Assembly: GCF_900155585.1 (NCBI RefSeq)
Contig: NZ_LT707417.1
Coordinates: 1-64,000, forward strand
Origin: Aedoeadaptatus urinae
GTDB lineage: Bacteria > Bacillota > Clostridia > Tissierellales > Peptoniphilaceae
Direction: 5' to 3'
Length of the DNA stretch: 64,000 nt
Shown in pieces: positions 9,659-18,413 of the stretch; within the stretch, counting starts at the first letter, position 1, and each line of letters starts with the position of its first letter. The notes below the pieces were generated by a model. It was not told the DNA's origin and made no database searches. It saw only the letters and a list, made by a program, of their open reading frames with translations. The translations under genes and the position numbers were made by a program.

Positions 9659-10379
9659 GCAGTTAAGGCGAAAAGAGAATCTGCTTGCATTCTTCATGTT
9701 CCTGTTGCCCTTGTTTTATGGTTTGGGCGTACACAATCATTCGTTGATTGTCACGTACAACGGCAATGCGCCAATCAATGGGCTAACTTTTGCCGATAAT
9801 ATGTACACCTTGGTCTACATGGTCTTCGTTATTTTTCTCATTCTCGCCATCAACAGTGCGAATATACTAAAAGGGGAAATTGAAAACGGAAGCCTCTCCA
9901 TGATGTTGAACCGCGTCAATAATCGGCGCAGGATTTATCGATCGAAGTTTTATGCGCAATCCATTTACTGGTGGGTCGTGACGGCGCTGTTCATTGTCTT
10001 CTCGATTGGTTGCTATTATTTGTTGGTTGCGAATCTTCCGATAGCTGACGGAAAGCTGTTTGACAGCCGCTATCTTTCTGATCTGATGACGATCGTTGCG
10101 ACCGGTTCGTTGTACATACTGGCCATTAGCCTAGTACAAAGTCTCAGTATGTATGTTAAATCTCATGTTTCTATCGGCCTATTTATTGTCCTGTTTGTCG
10201 TTTTCGTGTATTTAAAATCATTCCCGTGGGTCCAACTGGCATCGCCTATGTATCATTTGGGGCAGCTGCTGGATACTGGAAAGGGAATCGATTTTATTCG
10301 GTTTATGGCACTTAACTGGGGATTGGTTTATTTATTAAACCTCATAGGCATTAGGAAGTTTGAACGATGTGATTTGTAA
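9624..10379 (+). CDS. ABC-2 type permease
   Basis: 251-residue integral membrane protein with about six hydrophobic segments, the partner of the upstream ATPase. aggaggga precedes tandem ATG codons at 9624 and 9627. It is likely an exporter or resistance pump, because such pairs near YtrA regulators answer cell-wall antibiotics in Bacillus. The substrate is unknown here. The GntR gene starts 29 bases after its stop. Confidence 0.85.
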   Translation: MMKALVEFELFKQLRRKENLLAFFMFLLPLFYGLGVHNHSLIVTYNGNAPINGLTFADNMYTLVYMVFVIFLILAINSANILKGEIENGSLSMMLNRVNNRRRIYRSKFYAQSIYWWVVTALFIVFSIGCYYLLVANLPIADGKLFDSRYLSDLMTIVATGSLYILAISLVQSLSMYVKSHVSIGLFIVLFVVFVYLKSFPWVQLASPMYHLGQLLDTGKGIDFIRFMALNWGLVYLLNLIGIRKFERCDL

Positions 10380-10408
10380 AAGAAGTAGTACAGATGAAAG
10401 GAGGGCCC

Positions 10409-10786
10409 ATGGAATTTGACGGCAATCGACCGATTTATTTGCAGCTTTACGAAACCATTCGAAAGCAAATCGCCGCCGGGGAGCTGATCCCGGGAGAAAA
10501 ATTGGAATCGGTACGAAATTTGGCGAAAGAATACGGCGTGAATCCAAACACCGTGCAGCGGGCACTACAGGAGCTGGAGCGAGAAGCGCTCATTGAAACG
10601 GATCGAACGCGGGGGAAATTTGTGACTGAAAATAAAGACACCATCGACACCCTGGGCAAGGACGCGTTTTTCGACGCCTGCGATCAACTGATCGGCGTGG
10701 CGGCGGATCTGTCCATGTCACAGGAGACAGCGGTAAAATTATTGAACAAGCGTTGGGAGAAAGGAGGGTCTCATGAGGGCCGTTGA
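10409..10786 (+). CDS. GntR-family regulator, YtrA subfamily
   Basis: 125-residue regulator. The winged helix-turn-helix spans residues 5-75 (PIYLQLYETIRKQIAAGELI, then PGEKLESVRNLAKEYGVNPN, then TVQRALQELE). The short C-terminal tail of about 45 residues, without a ligand domain, is typical of YtrA members. The start at 10409 follows aaaggaggg; the track's longer frame begins upstream of that site. It overlaps the next ATPase gene by 14 bases. It probably represses its own operon through the operator at 8731. Confidence 0.9.
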   Translation: MEFDGNRPIYLQLYETIRKQIAAGELIPGEKLESVRNLAKEYGVNPNTVQRALQELEREALIETDRTRGKFVTENKDTIDTLGKDAFFDACDQLIGVAADLSMSQETAVKLLNKRWEKGGSHEGR

Positions 10787-11468
10787 TTGCAAACAAATCG
10801 ACATCGACTACCGAGGCAATGTCGTCTTGGACAAACTGGATTTAGCATTGGAGCCTGGCCACATCGTGGGGCTTATGGGGCCAAACGGCGTGGGGAAGAC
10901 GACGCTCCTTCGCATTTTGGCCGGTCTCGAGATGAGCTACAAGGGCGAGGTGGAAATCTTCGGTGAAAAAATCGGCAAGGCCACGAAAAATATGGTGAGC
11001 TACCAGCCGGACCACCTGCCTCTGCCCAAGGATTTAACCGCCGAGGCCTGCGTGGATCTCTACGGCCATTTCTTCGACGACTTCGATCGGCAGAAGGCCT
11101 TTTACATGCTGAAATCCTTCGACCTGGAGTCCTCTCGCCGCATTCGGGAAATGAGCAAGGGCATGCAGGACAAGCTCCAGGTGGCGCTGACTCTGTCCAG
11201 GAAGGCGCGGCTCTATTTAATGGATGAGCCCATCGGCGGCGTGGATCCCTTGGCGCGGAAAAACGTCATCGACGGGATCTTGGACGGCTTCGATACGGAA
11301 GCGACCTTGATCATCTCCACCCACATGGTGGAAGCCATCGAGCCCATTATCGACACGGCGGTGTTTTTAAAAGAGGGCAAGGTGCTTTTAAACGAGGATG
11401 TGGAAGCCCTCCGCAGCCGCTACGGCAAGGATTTGGAAGCGATTTTCAGGGAGGTGTACGATGTCTAA
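10773..11468 (+). CDS. ABC transporter ATP-binding protein
   Basis: 231-residue ATPase with Walker A GPNGVGKTT near residues 36-44, signature MSKGMQDKLQ and Walker B LYLMDEPIGGVD. It resembles YtrB-type ATPases linked to GntR regulators. The start follows aaaggagggtctc. It overlaps the GntR gene upstream by 14 bases and the permease downstream by 8 bases, indicating coupled translation. Confidence 0.9.
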   Translation: MRAVDCKQIDIDYRGNVVLDKLDLALEPGHIVGLMGPNGVGKTTLLRILAGLEMSYKGEVEIFGEKIGKATKNMVSYQPDHLPLPKDLTAEACVDLYGHFFDDFDRQKAFYMLKSFDLESSRRIREMSKGMQDKLQVALTLSRKARLYLMDEPIGGVDPLARKNVIDGILDGFDTEATLIISTHMVEAIEPIIDTAVFLKEGKVLLNEDVEALRSRYGKDLEAIFREVYDV

Positions 11469-12228
11469 ACTTATCAGCTATTATTTCAAGCGAGACAAAT
11501 GGATTCTTCTCGCCATGGTGGTCTGCGCTATTCTCGGCAGCTTCCTCTTGTGGAGCTACACGGGAGAAGAGAGCGCGATCGGCGCCGTCACCGTCTTTGT
11601 CGGCGTCGCAGCTTTTTTCATCGGCGTGAGCCTCCTTCCCTTGTGGCTTTATGTGAGGGATTACAAGCGCATGTACGGCGCCTACGGCAGTTTCTTCGCC
11701 GCCCTGCCTTTGACGGGAAAAGAAGTCATGGGCGGTCGGGCCATTTGGCTGATCATCGTGGAAGTGCTGGCGGTCCTCTCATCCGTGACTTTTTTCGGCC
11801 CCCTTTTCGTCCGCCAAATGGGGGGTTATCCGGAGGTAGGAGAGTTTCTCAGTGCCTTCCTTGAGAAGCCGGCCGTCACCTATTTGGAGGGCCTCGGCAT
11901 TTTAATCATCACCGGCATCCTTTTTGCCGCATCCGTGTGGGTCTTCGTCACAAGCGTCGGGAGCGAAAAGCCCTTCCGCCGCTTCGGCATCGGGGGGCCT
12001 CTTATGCTCTACATCGGCCTGCAAGTGGTCATAAATGTGGTGAGTAAAGCGGTGGTCAATACCATGGGAAGCCAAAGACAGATTGTCGCCGAAGAATATT
12101 TTAATCAGGTCGCTTCCCAACTGTTTTTCAGGACGGCCCTGGTATTGAGCGGGCTTATGCTTATCGCCGCCGTGGTCCTCTACCTCAGGAGCATTTACAG
12201 CCACGACAAGAAACTTTCCGTATCCTAA
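11461..12228 (+). CDS. ABC transporter permease (ytrC/D-like)
   Basis: 255-residue membrane protein with about six hydrophobic segments, starting MSKLISYYF after ggaggtgtacg. It is the partner of the preceding ATPase and the last gene of the operon. The layout GntR-ATPase-permease matches the core of Bacillus ytr-type operons. Substrate unknown. Confidence 0.85.
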   Translation: MSKLISYYFKRDKWILLAMVVCAILGSFLLWSYTGEESAIGAVTVFVGVAAFFIGVSLLPLWLYVRDYKRMYGAYGSFFAALPLTGKEVMGGRAIWLIIVEVLAVLSSVTFFGPLFVRQMGGYPEVGEFLSAFLEKPAVTYLEGLGILIITGILFAASVWVFVTSVGSEKPFRRFGIGGPLMLYIGLQVVINVVSKAVVNTMGSQRQIVAEEYFNQVASQLFFRTALVLSGLMLIAAVVLYLRSIYSHDKKLSVS

Positions 12229-12240
12229 TAATAGAAATGA

Positions 12241-12270
12241 GCGGGGCCTTAAGGGCCTCGTTTTATTTTT
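12241..12270 (+). terminator. Terminator of the ABC/GntR operon
   Basis: The stem cggggcc/gggcctcg with a short loop is followed by a T-rich tract. Confidence 0.75.
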
Positions 12271-12327
12271 CCTTAAATACGGGTAAAATAGGCGTAGGAA
12301 AAATCATCTAAAGAGAAAGGAGGGCCT

Positions 12328-12705
12328 ATGGGGTTTAAAGTGGCTATGGCTTTCGCCCTGTTATTAACTCCGGGGATCATGGTTATTTCCGGCCGCATCA
12401 TGGTGGATCATCCGCCGAAAACCATTAACGGTGCCTACGGCTATCGCACCTCCATGTCCATGCTTAATCAGGACACCTGGGATTACGCCCAGGCCGCCTG
12501 CGCCGAAAGGTGGCGGACATGGGGCCGCGTCCTCGCCCTCATCACCCTCGTCGTGTTAATCTTCGCCCTTCGCCGCCCGGGTGGTGAAGATTACATGGGC
12601 TACTACACCGCCTTTGAAGTCGCTTTTCTCTTGGCCTCCGTGGCCGCCACGGAAATGGACCTGCGACGCACCTTCGACGAAAAGGGCGAGCGGCGGAAAG
12701 AGTAG
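12328..12705 (+). CDS. SdpI-like membrane protein
   Basis: 125-residue protein with three hydrophobic segments (about residues 3-22, 66-84, 90-108). The signature INGAYGYRTSMSM...W.YAQ at residues 34-54 is the SdpI C-terminal family motif. SdpI itself gives immunity to the Bacillus SdpC toxin, but many relatives are simply membrane proteins of unknown role. The start follows aaaggagggcct. A frameshifted second copy lies at 33273-33651. Confidence 0.8.
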   Translation: MGFKVAMAFALLLTPGIMVISGRIMVDHPPKTINGAYGYRTSMSMLNQDTWDYAQAACAERWRTWGRVLALITLVVLIFALRRPGGEDYMGYYTAFEVAFLLASVAATEMDLRRTFDEKGERRKE

Positions 12706-12720
12706 GGGCGTGCTTGAACA

Positions 12721-12749
12721 TTGTACTTTTCTTTATCCTGTGTTAGGCT
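12721..12749 (+). promoter_or_regulatory. Putative promoter of the SLH protein gene
   Basis: TTGTAC (12721-12726), 17-base spacer, TAGGCT (12744-12749), about 30 bases before the start codon. The -10 match is only moderate. Confidence 0.45.
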
Positions 12750-12779
12750 AAAACAAAGAAAGAATGAATGGAGGATATG

Positions 12780-13511
12780 ATGAAACGAATTTGTCGATTA
12801 TCGGCGGTGCTTTTACTCGCCCTGGGATTGATTTTGCCGGCTCGTTCGGCCTTTGCCGCAAGTCGAGATGAAAAGATCGCCTATTTGCAAAAGGCCGGTG
12901 TCGTCACCGGCTATCCCGACGGCACCTTGGGGCTGGATGCGCCCATTAAGCGGTCGGAGATCGCCACATTGTTGGTAAAAATGGACGGCAAGCAAGGTGA
13001 AGCCGCTGAAAAAGCCGCTATTTTTAAAGACGTCCCCACGAGCCACTGGGCCAACGGCTATGTGCGCGTGGCTTCCCAAACGAAAAATGCCGGCGGGGTC
13101 AGCGCCATTATCGGCTATCCCGACGGCACCTTCCGCCCGGAAAAAAATATCTCCAATGCGGAAATCGTGAAAATCCTCGTGGCGGCGACGAAAGCCGAGC
13201 TCACCGCCGCCGATGAAGCGAAGGCCCAATGGCCGGACAGTTGGATTCGCTGGGCCAACGAAATGATCATCATCGGCTCCCGAGGAGGCATTGAAAAGCT
13301 GGATCCCGAAAAACCCGCCACCCGCGGCGACGTCTTCGTCATGGTCTACAATGCCAAGGTGAAAGAACAACAGCCCGCAGAAAAACCGGCGACGCCGAAG
13401 CCGGACGACAAGCCGCTGAGTGAGCAAGACCCTTTGGTCGCAGCCAATCGCGGCAACGCCTTCTCCATGATTTTCAACGGCACATGGAGAAAGAATTTGC
13501 TGAATCAATAA
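12780..13511 (+). CDS. SLH-domain surface protein
   Basis: 243-residue secreted protein. A signal peptide ends near residue 27 (ARSAFA before SRDEK). Three S-layer-homology repeats fill most of the mature chain: GYPDGTLGLDAPIKRSEIAT, GYPDGTFRPEKNISNAEIVK and a third with PEKPATRGDVFVM. The PDD/PAEKPATPKP linker and a short tail follow, with no catalytic domain. SLH repeats bind pyruvylated wall polymers. ggagg lies near the tandem ATG codons at 12777 and 12780; the second is chosen by spacing. Confidence 0.85.
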   Translation: MKRICRLSAVLLLALGLILPARSAFAASRDEKIAYLQKAGVVTGYPDGTLGLDAPIKRSEIATLLVKMDGKQGEAAEKAAIFKDVPTSHWANGYVRVASQTKNAGGVSAIIGYPDGTFRPEKNISNAEIVKILVAATKAELTAADEAKAQWPDSWIRWANEMIIIGSRGGIEKLDPEKPATRGDVFVMVYNAKVKEQQPAEKPATPKPDDKPLSEQDPLVAANRGNAFSMIFNGTWRKNLLNQ

Positions 13512-13531
13512 GAAAAAATTGGCCTTATGTA

Positions 13532-13564
13532 AAAGAGCAGTTGCTTCCGGCAGCTGTTTTTTTA
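13532..13564 (+). terminator. Terminator after the SLH gene
   Basis: The 7-bp stem cagttgc/ggcagctg (with one G-U pair) is followed by seven T. Confidence 0.75.
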
Positions 13565-13703
13565 TGCCGAGGATTTGATTCGAAAGAGGAGAAATGGCTC
13601 GAGGCTTTAAGACAACGCTGTTCATGTTTAGGCGCCATGGTTTAAAGATACTTATTTTCAGGTATAAATATAAAAGAACAGTAAATTGAATAAGGAGGAC
13701 AAT

Positions 13704-14438
13704 ATGTTAAAAGATAAAGTATGTGTGGTTACCGGGGGCACCCGTGGCATCGGTCACGCCATTGTTGAGGAATTTTTGGCTCAAGGGGCGAAGGTGATTT
13801 TCTTCGGCTCCCGCCAAGAGACGGTGGATGCCGCCATGAAGTCCTTTGAAGGCAAGGGCGAAGTGGAAGGGGCATGGCCCGATCTTATGGACGGGGATGC
13901 GGTGAAGGCGGAAATGGACCGCATCGCGGAAAAATACGGCCGCATCGACGTCTTGGTCAACAATGCCGGCATCGCCGACGATAAGTCCGTCTATGACTAC
14001 ACGTCGGAAAAATTCGACAAGATCATGAATTTAAACGTCAAGGGCGTCTTTAACGCCATTTTGGCGGCGATTCCCCACATGAAGAAGCAAGGGGGCGGCG
14101 CCATTATCTCCACCAGCTCCATGGTAAGCAAATTCGGTCAGCCCGCCGGCGTGGGCTATCCCACCAGTAAATTTGCCGTCAACGGCCTCACCGTGTCCTT
14201 GGCCCGCGAGCTGGGTCCCGACGGCATTCGCGTCAACGCCGTGGCGCCCGGGGTCACCAATACGGACATGATGCGCAATGTGCCCAAGGAAATGATCGAG
14301 CCCATCGTGGCCAATATTCCCATGCGCCGCATCGGCGAGCCGGAAGACATCGCCAAGGCCTACGCCTTTTTGGCAAGCGACGCGGCCTCTTATATTTCCG
14401 GCACCGTTTTAAATGTAGACGGCGGCATGCTCGTCTGA
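13704..14438 (+). CDS. Short-chain dehydrogenase/reductase (FabG-like)
   Basis: 244-residue NAD(P)-dependent oxidoreductase of the classical SDR family. The cofactor loop TGGTRGIG is at residues 10-17, NNAG near 87-90, the catalytic serine in STSSMVSK and the YxxxK pair in YPTSKFAV, followed by APGVTNTDM. It resembles 3-oxoacyl-ACP reductase, but it lies outside a fatty-acid cluster, so another substrate is possible. The start follows aaggaggacaat. A conserved AT-rich promoter segment (ttcaggtataaatataaaag) precedes it and is repeated before the chimera at 33746. Confidence 0.9.
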   Translation: MLKDKVCVVTGGTRGIGHAIVEEFLAQGAKVIFFGSRQETVDAAMKSFEGKGEVEGAWPDLMDGDAVKAEMDRIAEKYGRIDVLVNNAGIADDKSVYDYTSEKFDKIMNLNVKGVFNAILAAIPHMKKQGGGAIISTSSMVSKFGQPAGVGYPTSKFAVNGLTVSLARELGPDGIRVNAVAPGVTNTDMMRNVPKEMIEPIVANIPMRRIGEPEDIAKAYAFLASDAASYISGTVLNVDGGMLV

Positions 14439-14446
14439 TAGAAATG

Positions 14447-14471
14447 AAAAGCTCCTGCGGGAGCTTTTTTT
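14447..14471 (+). terminator. Terminator of the SDR gene
   Basis: The stem aaagctcc/gggagcttt with a three-base loop is followed by seven T. Confidence 0.85.
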
Positions 14472-14592
14472 ATTGAAAAAATCGGATGGATTTTACAAAA
14501 ACAATTAAAAAGTGTCGGAATTATAAAATACAAACGTATATTTTATTATTTAATGATATAATCCAATCAAGTATCACATGAAGGAGGTTATG

Positions 14593-16311
14593 ATGAAAAG
14601 ATACGTGAAGAGACAGTGGACGGTGCTGGTCCTGGCCCTGGTCATGACGCTCGCGGCGGGCGCTCAGGTTTTTGGCGCCGGCTACAAGGACATCGGCGGC
14701 CACTGGTCGGAAGGCACCATGCTCAAAGCCGCGGAGCTCGGCTGGATTAAGGGCTACGAAGACAACACCCTGCGCCCGAATCAAGCGGTGACCCGTGCGG
14801 AATACATCGCCATGGTGCACCGCATGGCCGGCCTTTCCAAGGTGAAGGCAAAGAGCGCCTCGGCCTTTGGCGATGTGGATCAGGCGGCATGGGCCGATGA
14901 AACCATTCGCCAAGCTGAAGGGGCGCGGCTCCTGGAGCCCGTCTTCCCCGGTCCCTATCTGCGTCCCAACGACGCCATTACCCGTGAAGAAGCGGCGGCC
15001 CTCTTAAATGTGGGCACCATGCTCAAAAATGTGGGAGCGCACTCGGCTTTGGACGAGGAAGGCATCGAAGCCGTTCAACGCATGGTCGATCTGCAAATCA
15101 ACAGAAACAGCGGTCCGGAAAGTCTCGCCTATATCGATAAAGGGATGGTCACCCCGCGCTTCGTGTGGGCTGTAGACGATCTGTCCAAGGCCAAGGTCAT
15201 CGCCGGTTACGAAGACAACAGCTTCAAGCCCCAAGGCAAGCTCACCCGCGCCGAAGCCATGACCTTAATTTTAAAGGCCACGGGAGAAGTGCCGCTACAA
15301 GTGCAAAAACCGGCGCCGCAACCGCAGCCGACACTACAGCCGCAACCGGCGGCTCAGGCCCAAGGCAAAATCGTACAGGAAGACGGCAAGTTCTACATCG
15401 TCAATCCGGAAACCGGCGCACGCTTCAGTCGCAGCGCCTTTAAAGACGGCTACGTCACCATCGGCGATCAGGCCTATTTGCTTGGTGCAGACGACGCCCT
15501 CACCTCGGGCTTTATTCGCAGAGAGAACAAGACCTACTACATCGACCGGGAAAAGGGAAAGGTCCGCGGCTGGAAACAAGTGGGCGACGGCCTCTACTAC
15601 TTCTCGCCGGCCAATTACCGCATGTACAAAAACGGCATGTTCTCCACCGGCGAAGGCGTCTATTGGTTCGGCAATGACGGCAAGCTTAAAATCGGCAAGC
15701 GCCCCGGCGGACAACACGGCCGCTTAGTTTACTGGGCAGGCCCCTCGGCCAAGGAATTGGAAAACGGCTGGCTCACCGGTCCCAATCAAGAGCTTCGCTT
15801 TAGAGGTCAGGAAATGGCCAACTACGCCGCCGCCTTCGAAGGCCAACCCTTCCGCTGGTACGGCTTTGAATTCGACAGCGGCAAGGGCGTTTACTGCGTC
15901 GGCCTCACCTACGCCACCCACAAGGCCTTCGGCATTCACATCCCCGGCCCCAACGACGCCAACATTCGCCTGCACAAGGGCTACGAGCTGCCCCGAGTGC
16001 AATACGAAGCCGCCTACAAATTCGGCGGCATGCGCTATCCGGCCAACTTCGCCAACGCATGGCCCGGCGACATTATCTTTAACTACAGCCCCAACTTTTA
16101 CTTAGGCTACAACCACGTGGGCCTGTATATGGGCAAGAACAACGGGCGGGACATCTACGTTCACGCCACGCTGAAAAACGGCATCTTTGTCGGCGACTGC
16201 AGGGAAATGAACCGCGAAATCGGCCGCCGCTTCAACAAAGAATTCGTCCGCTACAACACGGAAAAGAACAAGGGCAACGGCAGGATCCCTGAAATTTTAC
16301 GCCGCCAATAA
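14593..16311 (+). CDS. SLH-domain cell-wall hydrolase (NlpC/P60-like)
   Basis: 572-residue secreted protein. A signal peptide (to about residue 30, VFGAGYKD) is followed by three SLH repeats (residues 30-230), a P/Q-rich linker (about 240-260), YG-type wall-binding repeats (about 265-385, e.g. NKTYYIDREKGKVRGW) and a C-terminal peptidase-like domain. In the last, GVYCVGLTY holds a candidate catalytic cysteine and YNHVGLYMG a candidate histidine, as in NlpC/P60 hydrolases. It would anchor to the wall and cut peptidoglycan stem peptides. ggagg lies 5 bases before ATG 14593. The last ~48 codons are repeated at 33798-33946. Confidence 0.8.
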   Translation: MKRYVKRQWTVLVLALVMTLAAGAQVFGAGYKDIGGHWSEGTMLKAAELGWIKGYEDNTLRPNQAVTRAEYIAMVHRMAGLSKVKAKSASAFGDVDQAAWADETIRQAEGARLLEPVFPGPYLRPNDAITREEAAALLNVGTMLKNVGAHSALDEEGIEAVQRMVDLQINRNSGPESLAYIDKGMVTPRFVWAVDDLSKAKVIAGYEDNSFKPQGKLTRAEAMTLILKATGEVPLQVQKPAPQPQPTLQPQPAAQAQGKIVQEDGKFYIVNPETGARFSRSAFKDGYVTIGDQAYLLGADDALTSGFIRRENKTYYIDREKGKVRGWKQVGDGLYYFSPANYRMYKNGMFSTGEGVYWFGNDGKLKIGKRPGGQHGRLVYWAGPSAKELENGWLTGPNQELRFRGQEMANYAAAFEGQPFRWYGFEFDSGKGVYCVGLTYATHKAFGIHIPGPNDANIRLHKGYELPRVQYEAAYKFGGMRYPANFANAWPGDIIFNYSPNFYLGYNHVGLYMGKNNGRDIYVHATLKNGIFVGDCREMNREIGRRFNKEFVRYNTEKNKGNGRIPEILRRQ

Positions 16312-16330
16312 TCACCATACAACTTGATTG

Positions 16331-16364
16331 AATCGAGTGGGCATTTGCTCACTCGATTTTTTTC
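16331..16364 (+). terminator. Terminator after the SLH/NlpC gene
   Basis: The stem aatcgagtg/cactcgatt is followed by seven T. A closely similar terminator follows the chimeric copy at 33971. Confidence 0.85.
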
Positions 16365-16463
16365 CATAGGTTCCGCTCGTGAAAAGGCGGGGAGCTTCTC
16401 TTTCCCGACATGGCCATTGCAGACGCAGTACTCGTCGCCTCATGAGTCGGCCGCGACTATTGC

Positions 16464-16562
16464 GAGAACAAAACAACATATTTGATACATTTTAACGGCA
16501 CAGCCGCTTAGGGTACGGAACTCATACTCAGGGGTACGAAAATGAGCAAGGGGTACGAAAAC
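16464..16562 (+). repeat. Iteron-like repeat, left border of module A
   Basis: About 90 bases (gagaacaaaac to ggggtacgaaaa) are nearly identical to 25615-25702. Inside, the motif gggtacgaaaa occurs three times at spacings of about 20 bases. Such spaced direct repeats resemble initiator-binding iterons of plasmids or integrative elements. The stretch 16365-16664 contains this repeat and the terminator of the minus-strand operon, with no gene. Confidence 0.65.
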
Positions 16563-16582
16563 TAATGCGCTAACCCTAAAAC

Positions 16583-16627
16583 AAAAGGGACTGACTGCAA
16601 ACATGAGCATGCAGGAGTCCCCCTTTT
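16583..16627 (-). terminator. Terminator of module A
   Basis: On the minus strand the pairing aaaaggg...gactcctgca with tgcagtcagtcccttttg is followed by T-rich sequence. It lies 38 bases after the stop of the last ABC gene. Confidence 0.7.
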
Positions 16628-16664
16628 CATAATAATTGGAGTTGCTAAATTAAAATAAATTTGT

Positions 16665-18413
16665 TCAACTGAGTTGCCAGTTACTTGTCTTATTGAGTAT
16701 TTTCTGGAAATCTTTATATATTCCTTCTTCTTCTATTAACTGCTCATGCGTTCCCTGCTGTACCAGCTTTCCTTGGTCTATAACTAAAATATTGTCAGCG
16801 AACTGTATTGTGTTTAGCCTGTGGGCAATAACGATCAATGTTTTTCCTTTGACCAAGGCGGATATGGCTTGTTGAATTAAATGCTCGTTTTCAGGATCAA
16901 CACTGGCAGTTGCTTCATCTAATATAACGATAGGTGCATCTTTTAGTATGGCACGAGCAATGGATAAGCGTTGTTTTTCTCCTCCTGAAAGTGTCGATCC
17001 GCCTTCGCCAAGCATCGTGTTATAGCCGTTTGGTAAATTCTCAATAAATTCATGACAAGCCGCCTTTTTGGCAGCTTCTTTAATCTCCTCGATGCTGGCT
17101 TCCGGTCTGCCGAAACGAATGTTGTTCAATATCGTGTCATGAAACAGATAGACATGCTGAAAAACGATCGAAATATATTGCAGCAGAGTATCACAAGTCA
17201 TTTCCCTGATATCATGACCATCGATAGAAATAGACCCATGATTGACATCATAGAATCTGGCAAGCAAATTACAGAGCGTTGTTTTACCGGAACCGGAGGG
17301 TCCCACGATGGCTAAAGTTGAATTTTCGGGAAGAGAAAAGCTCACATTCTCGATAACATTTTTGTGATCGTAAGCGAAGGATACGTTCTGATAAGAAATG
17401 TCAAAATTGTTTAAAACAATGTCTTTTGAATCTTCGTCGATATAGTTTGCCGTCTTAATTGTTTGAAGTTTGTCCAGCGCTGCTCGCATCATTTCCAAGG
17501 TGTGAGAAGCAGTAGTTACCGTTTCCAAACGAGCAAACATAACAAATGAAAAGATCACTATCATGAGCATGATAGGCAGAGAAATTTCATCGTGAATGGT
17601 TTGAAGGCATACCATAAAAGCGATTGCTACGGAGGTCAATTTTAGGCTTAACTGATAAAGACCGTGCGTCCACATGTAATCATTTTCTATTTTGATGTTG
17701 ATGTCACGTTGATCGGAAAAAGATTTTTGTAGTTCCGCAACGGCGCTTCCTGTTCTCCCATACGATTTAATAACCGTTATTCCACGGATAAATTGGAGTG
17801 TTGCGTTAATCATGCTATCATTGGCTTTCTGGCGCACCGCTGTGTTTGCCCGGCTGTCTTTCACCAGTCGGCGCTGGAAAAATGCAGAGCATAATACACC
17901 CACTAAAGCAACAGTTGCCACTTTCCATGAGAAAAAAAGGATGCATAGAATCATGGCAAGAGTCTGCAAATAAGCCCCGATAACCGTATCCGTCATCTTC
18001 ATGGCATACAATTCCAAAGTAGATAAGTCGGTTGTAACTGCTCCCGCAATTTCACCGGTCTTGTGACGATCAAAAAAGCCAAGGGAAACTCGCTTTAATA
18101 TATCGCCTATCTCGATGCGCTCCTCGGCTGTTTTTTCATAAGCAATGCTTTCTTGAAAAACAGCCCGCAGATAGGAGAAGAAGAAACGACCTAAAACACA
18201 GAAAACCATAAACAAAAGCGCCCATAAAGCCTCCTTTGTGTGCAAACTCCTGAGCCCTGCCGTATCCTGCAGCATAAGGTTCAGAACATAAGCCGCTCCC
18301 ATCAAGGGAAAGGCAATAAAGAAATTCTCTAATAACGACCAGACGATGCCCCAGTAAAATCTTTTTTTATAAGAACCTGTCCAATCAACGATACGTTTGA
18401 TCATGGTAAACAT
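16665..18413 (-). CDS. ABC transporter, fused permease/ATPase (second half-transporter of module A)
   Basis: 582-residue half-size ABC protein. Six hydrophobic segments in residues 1-310 form an exporter-type membrane domain. The nucleotide-binding domain has Walker A GPSGSGKTT at 371-379, signature LSGGEKQRLS, Walker B IVILDEATASVD and the switch histidine in IAHRLNT. It pairs with the upstream gene to form a heterodimer. The ATG follows the previous stop at once and ggag lies 12 bases upstream. The combination with an ECF transporter and an AraC regulator suggests metallophore or heme handling, as in IrtAB/YbtPQ (inference). Confidence 0.88.
   Translation of the reverse strand: MFTMIKRIVDWTGSYKKRFYWGIVWSLLENFFIAFPLMGAAYVLNLMLQDTAGLRSLHTKEALWALLFMVFCVLGRFFFSYLRAVFQESIAYEKTAEERIEIGDILKRVSLGFFDRHKTGEIAGAVTTDLSTLELYAMKMTDTVIGAYLQTLAMILCILFFSWKVATVALVGVLCSAFFQRRLVKDSRANTAVRQKANDSMINATLQFIRGITVIKSYGRTGSAVAELQKSFSDQRDINIKIENDYMWTHGLYQLSLKLTSVAIAFMVCLQTIHDEISLPIMLMIVIFSFVMFARLETVTTASHTLEMMRAALDKLQTIKTANYIDEDSKDIVLNNFDISYQNVSFAYDHKNVIENVSFSLPENSTLAIVGPSGSGKTTLCNLLARFYDVNHGSISIDGHDIREMTCDTLLQYISIVFQHVYLFHDTILNNIRFGRPEASIEEIKEAAKKAACHEFIENLPNGYNTMLGEGGSTLSGGEKQRLSIARAILKDAPIVILDEATASVDPENEHLIQQAISALVKGKTLIVIAHRLNTIQFADNILVIDQGKLVQQGTHEQLIEEEGIYKDFQKILNKTSNWQLS

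Noticed and set aside
16464-16562. CRISPR array (spaced short repeats)
   Set aside because: Repeat units of about 11 bases at 20-bp steps with similar intervening sequence and no cas genes nearby fit iterons, not CRISPR.
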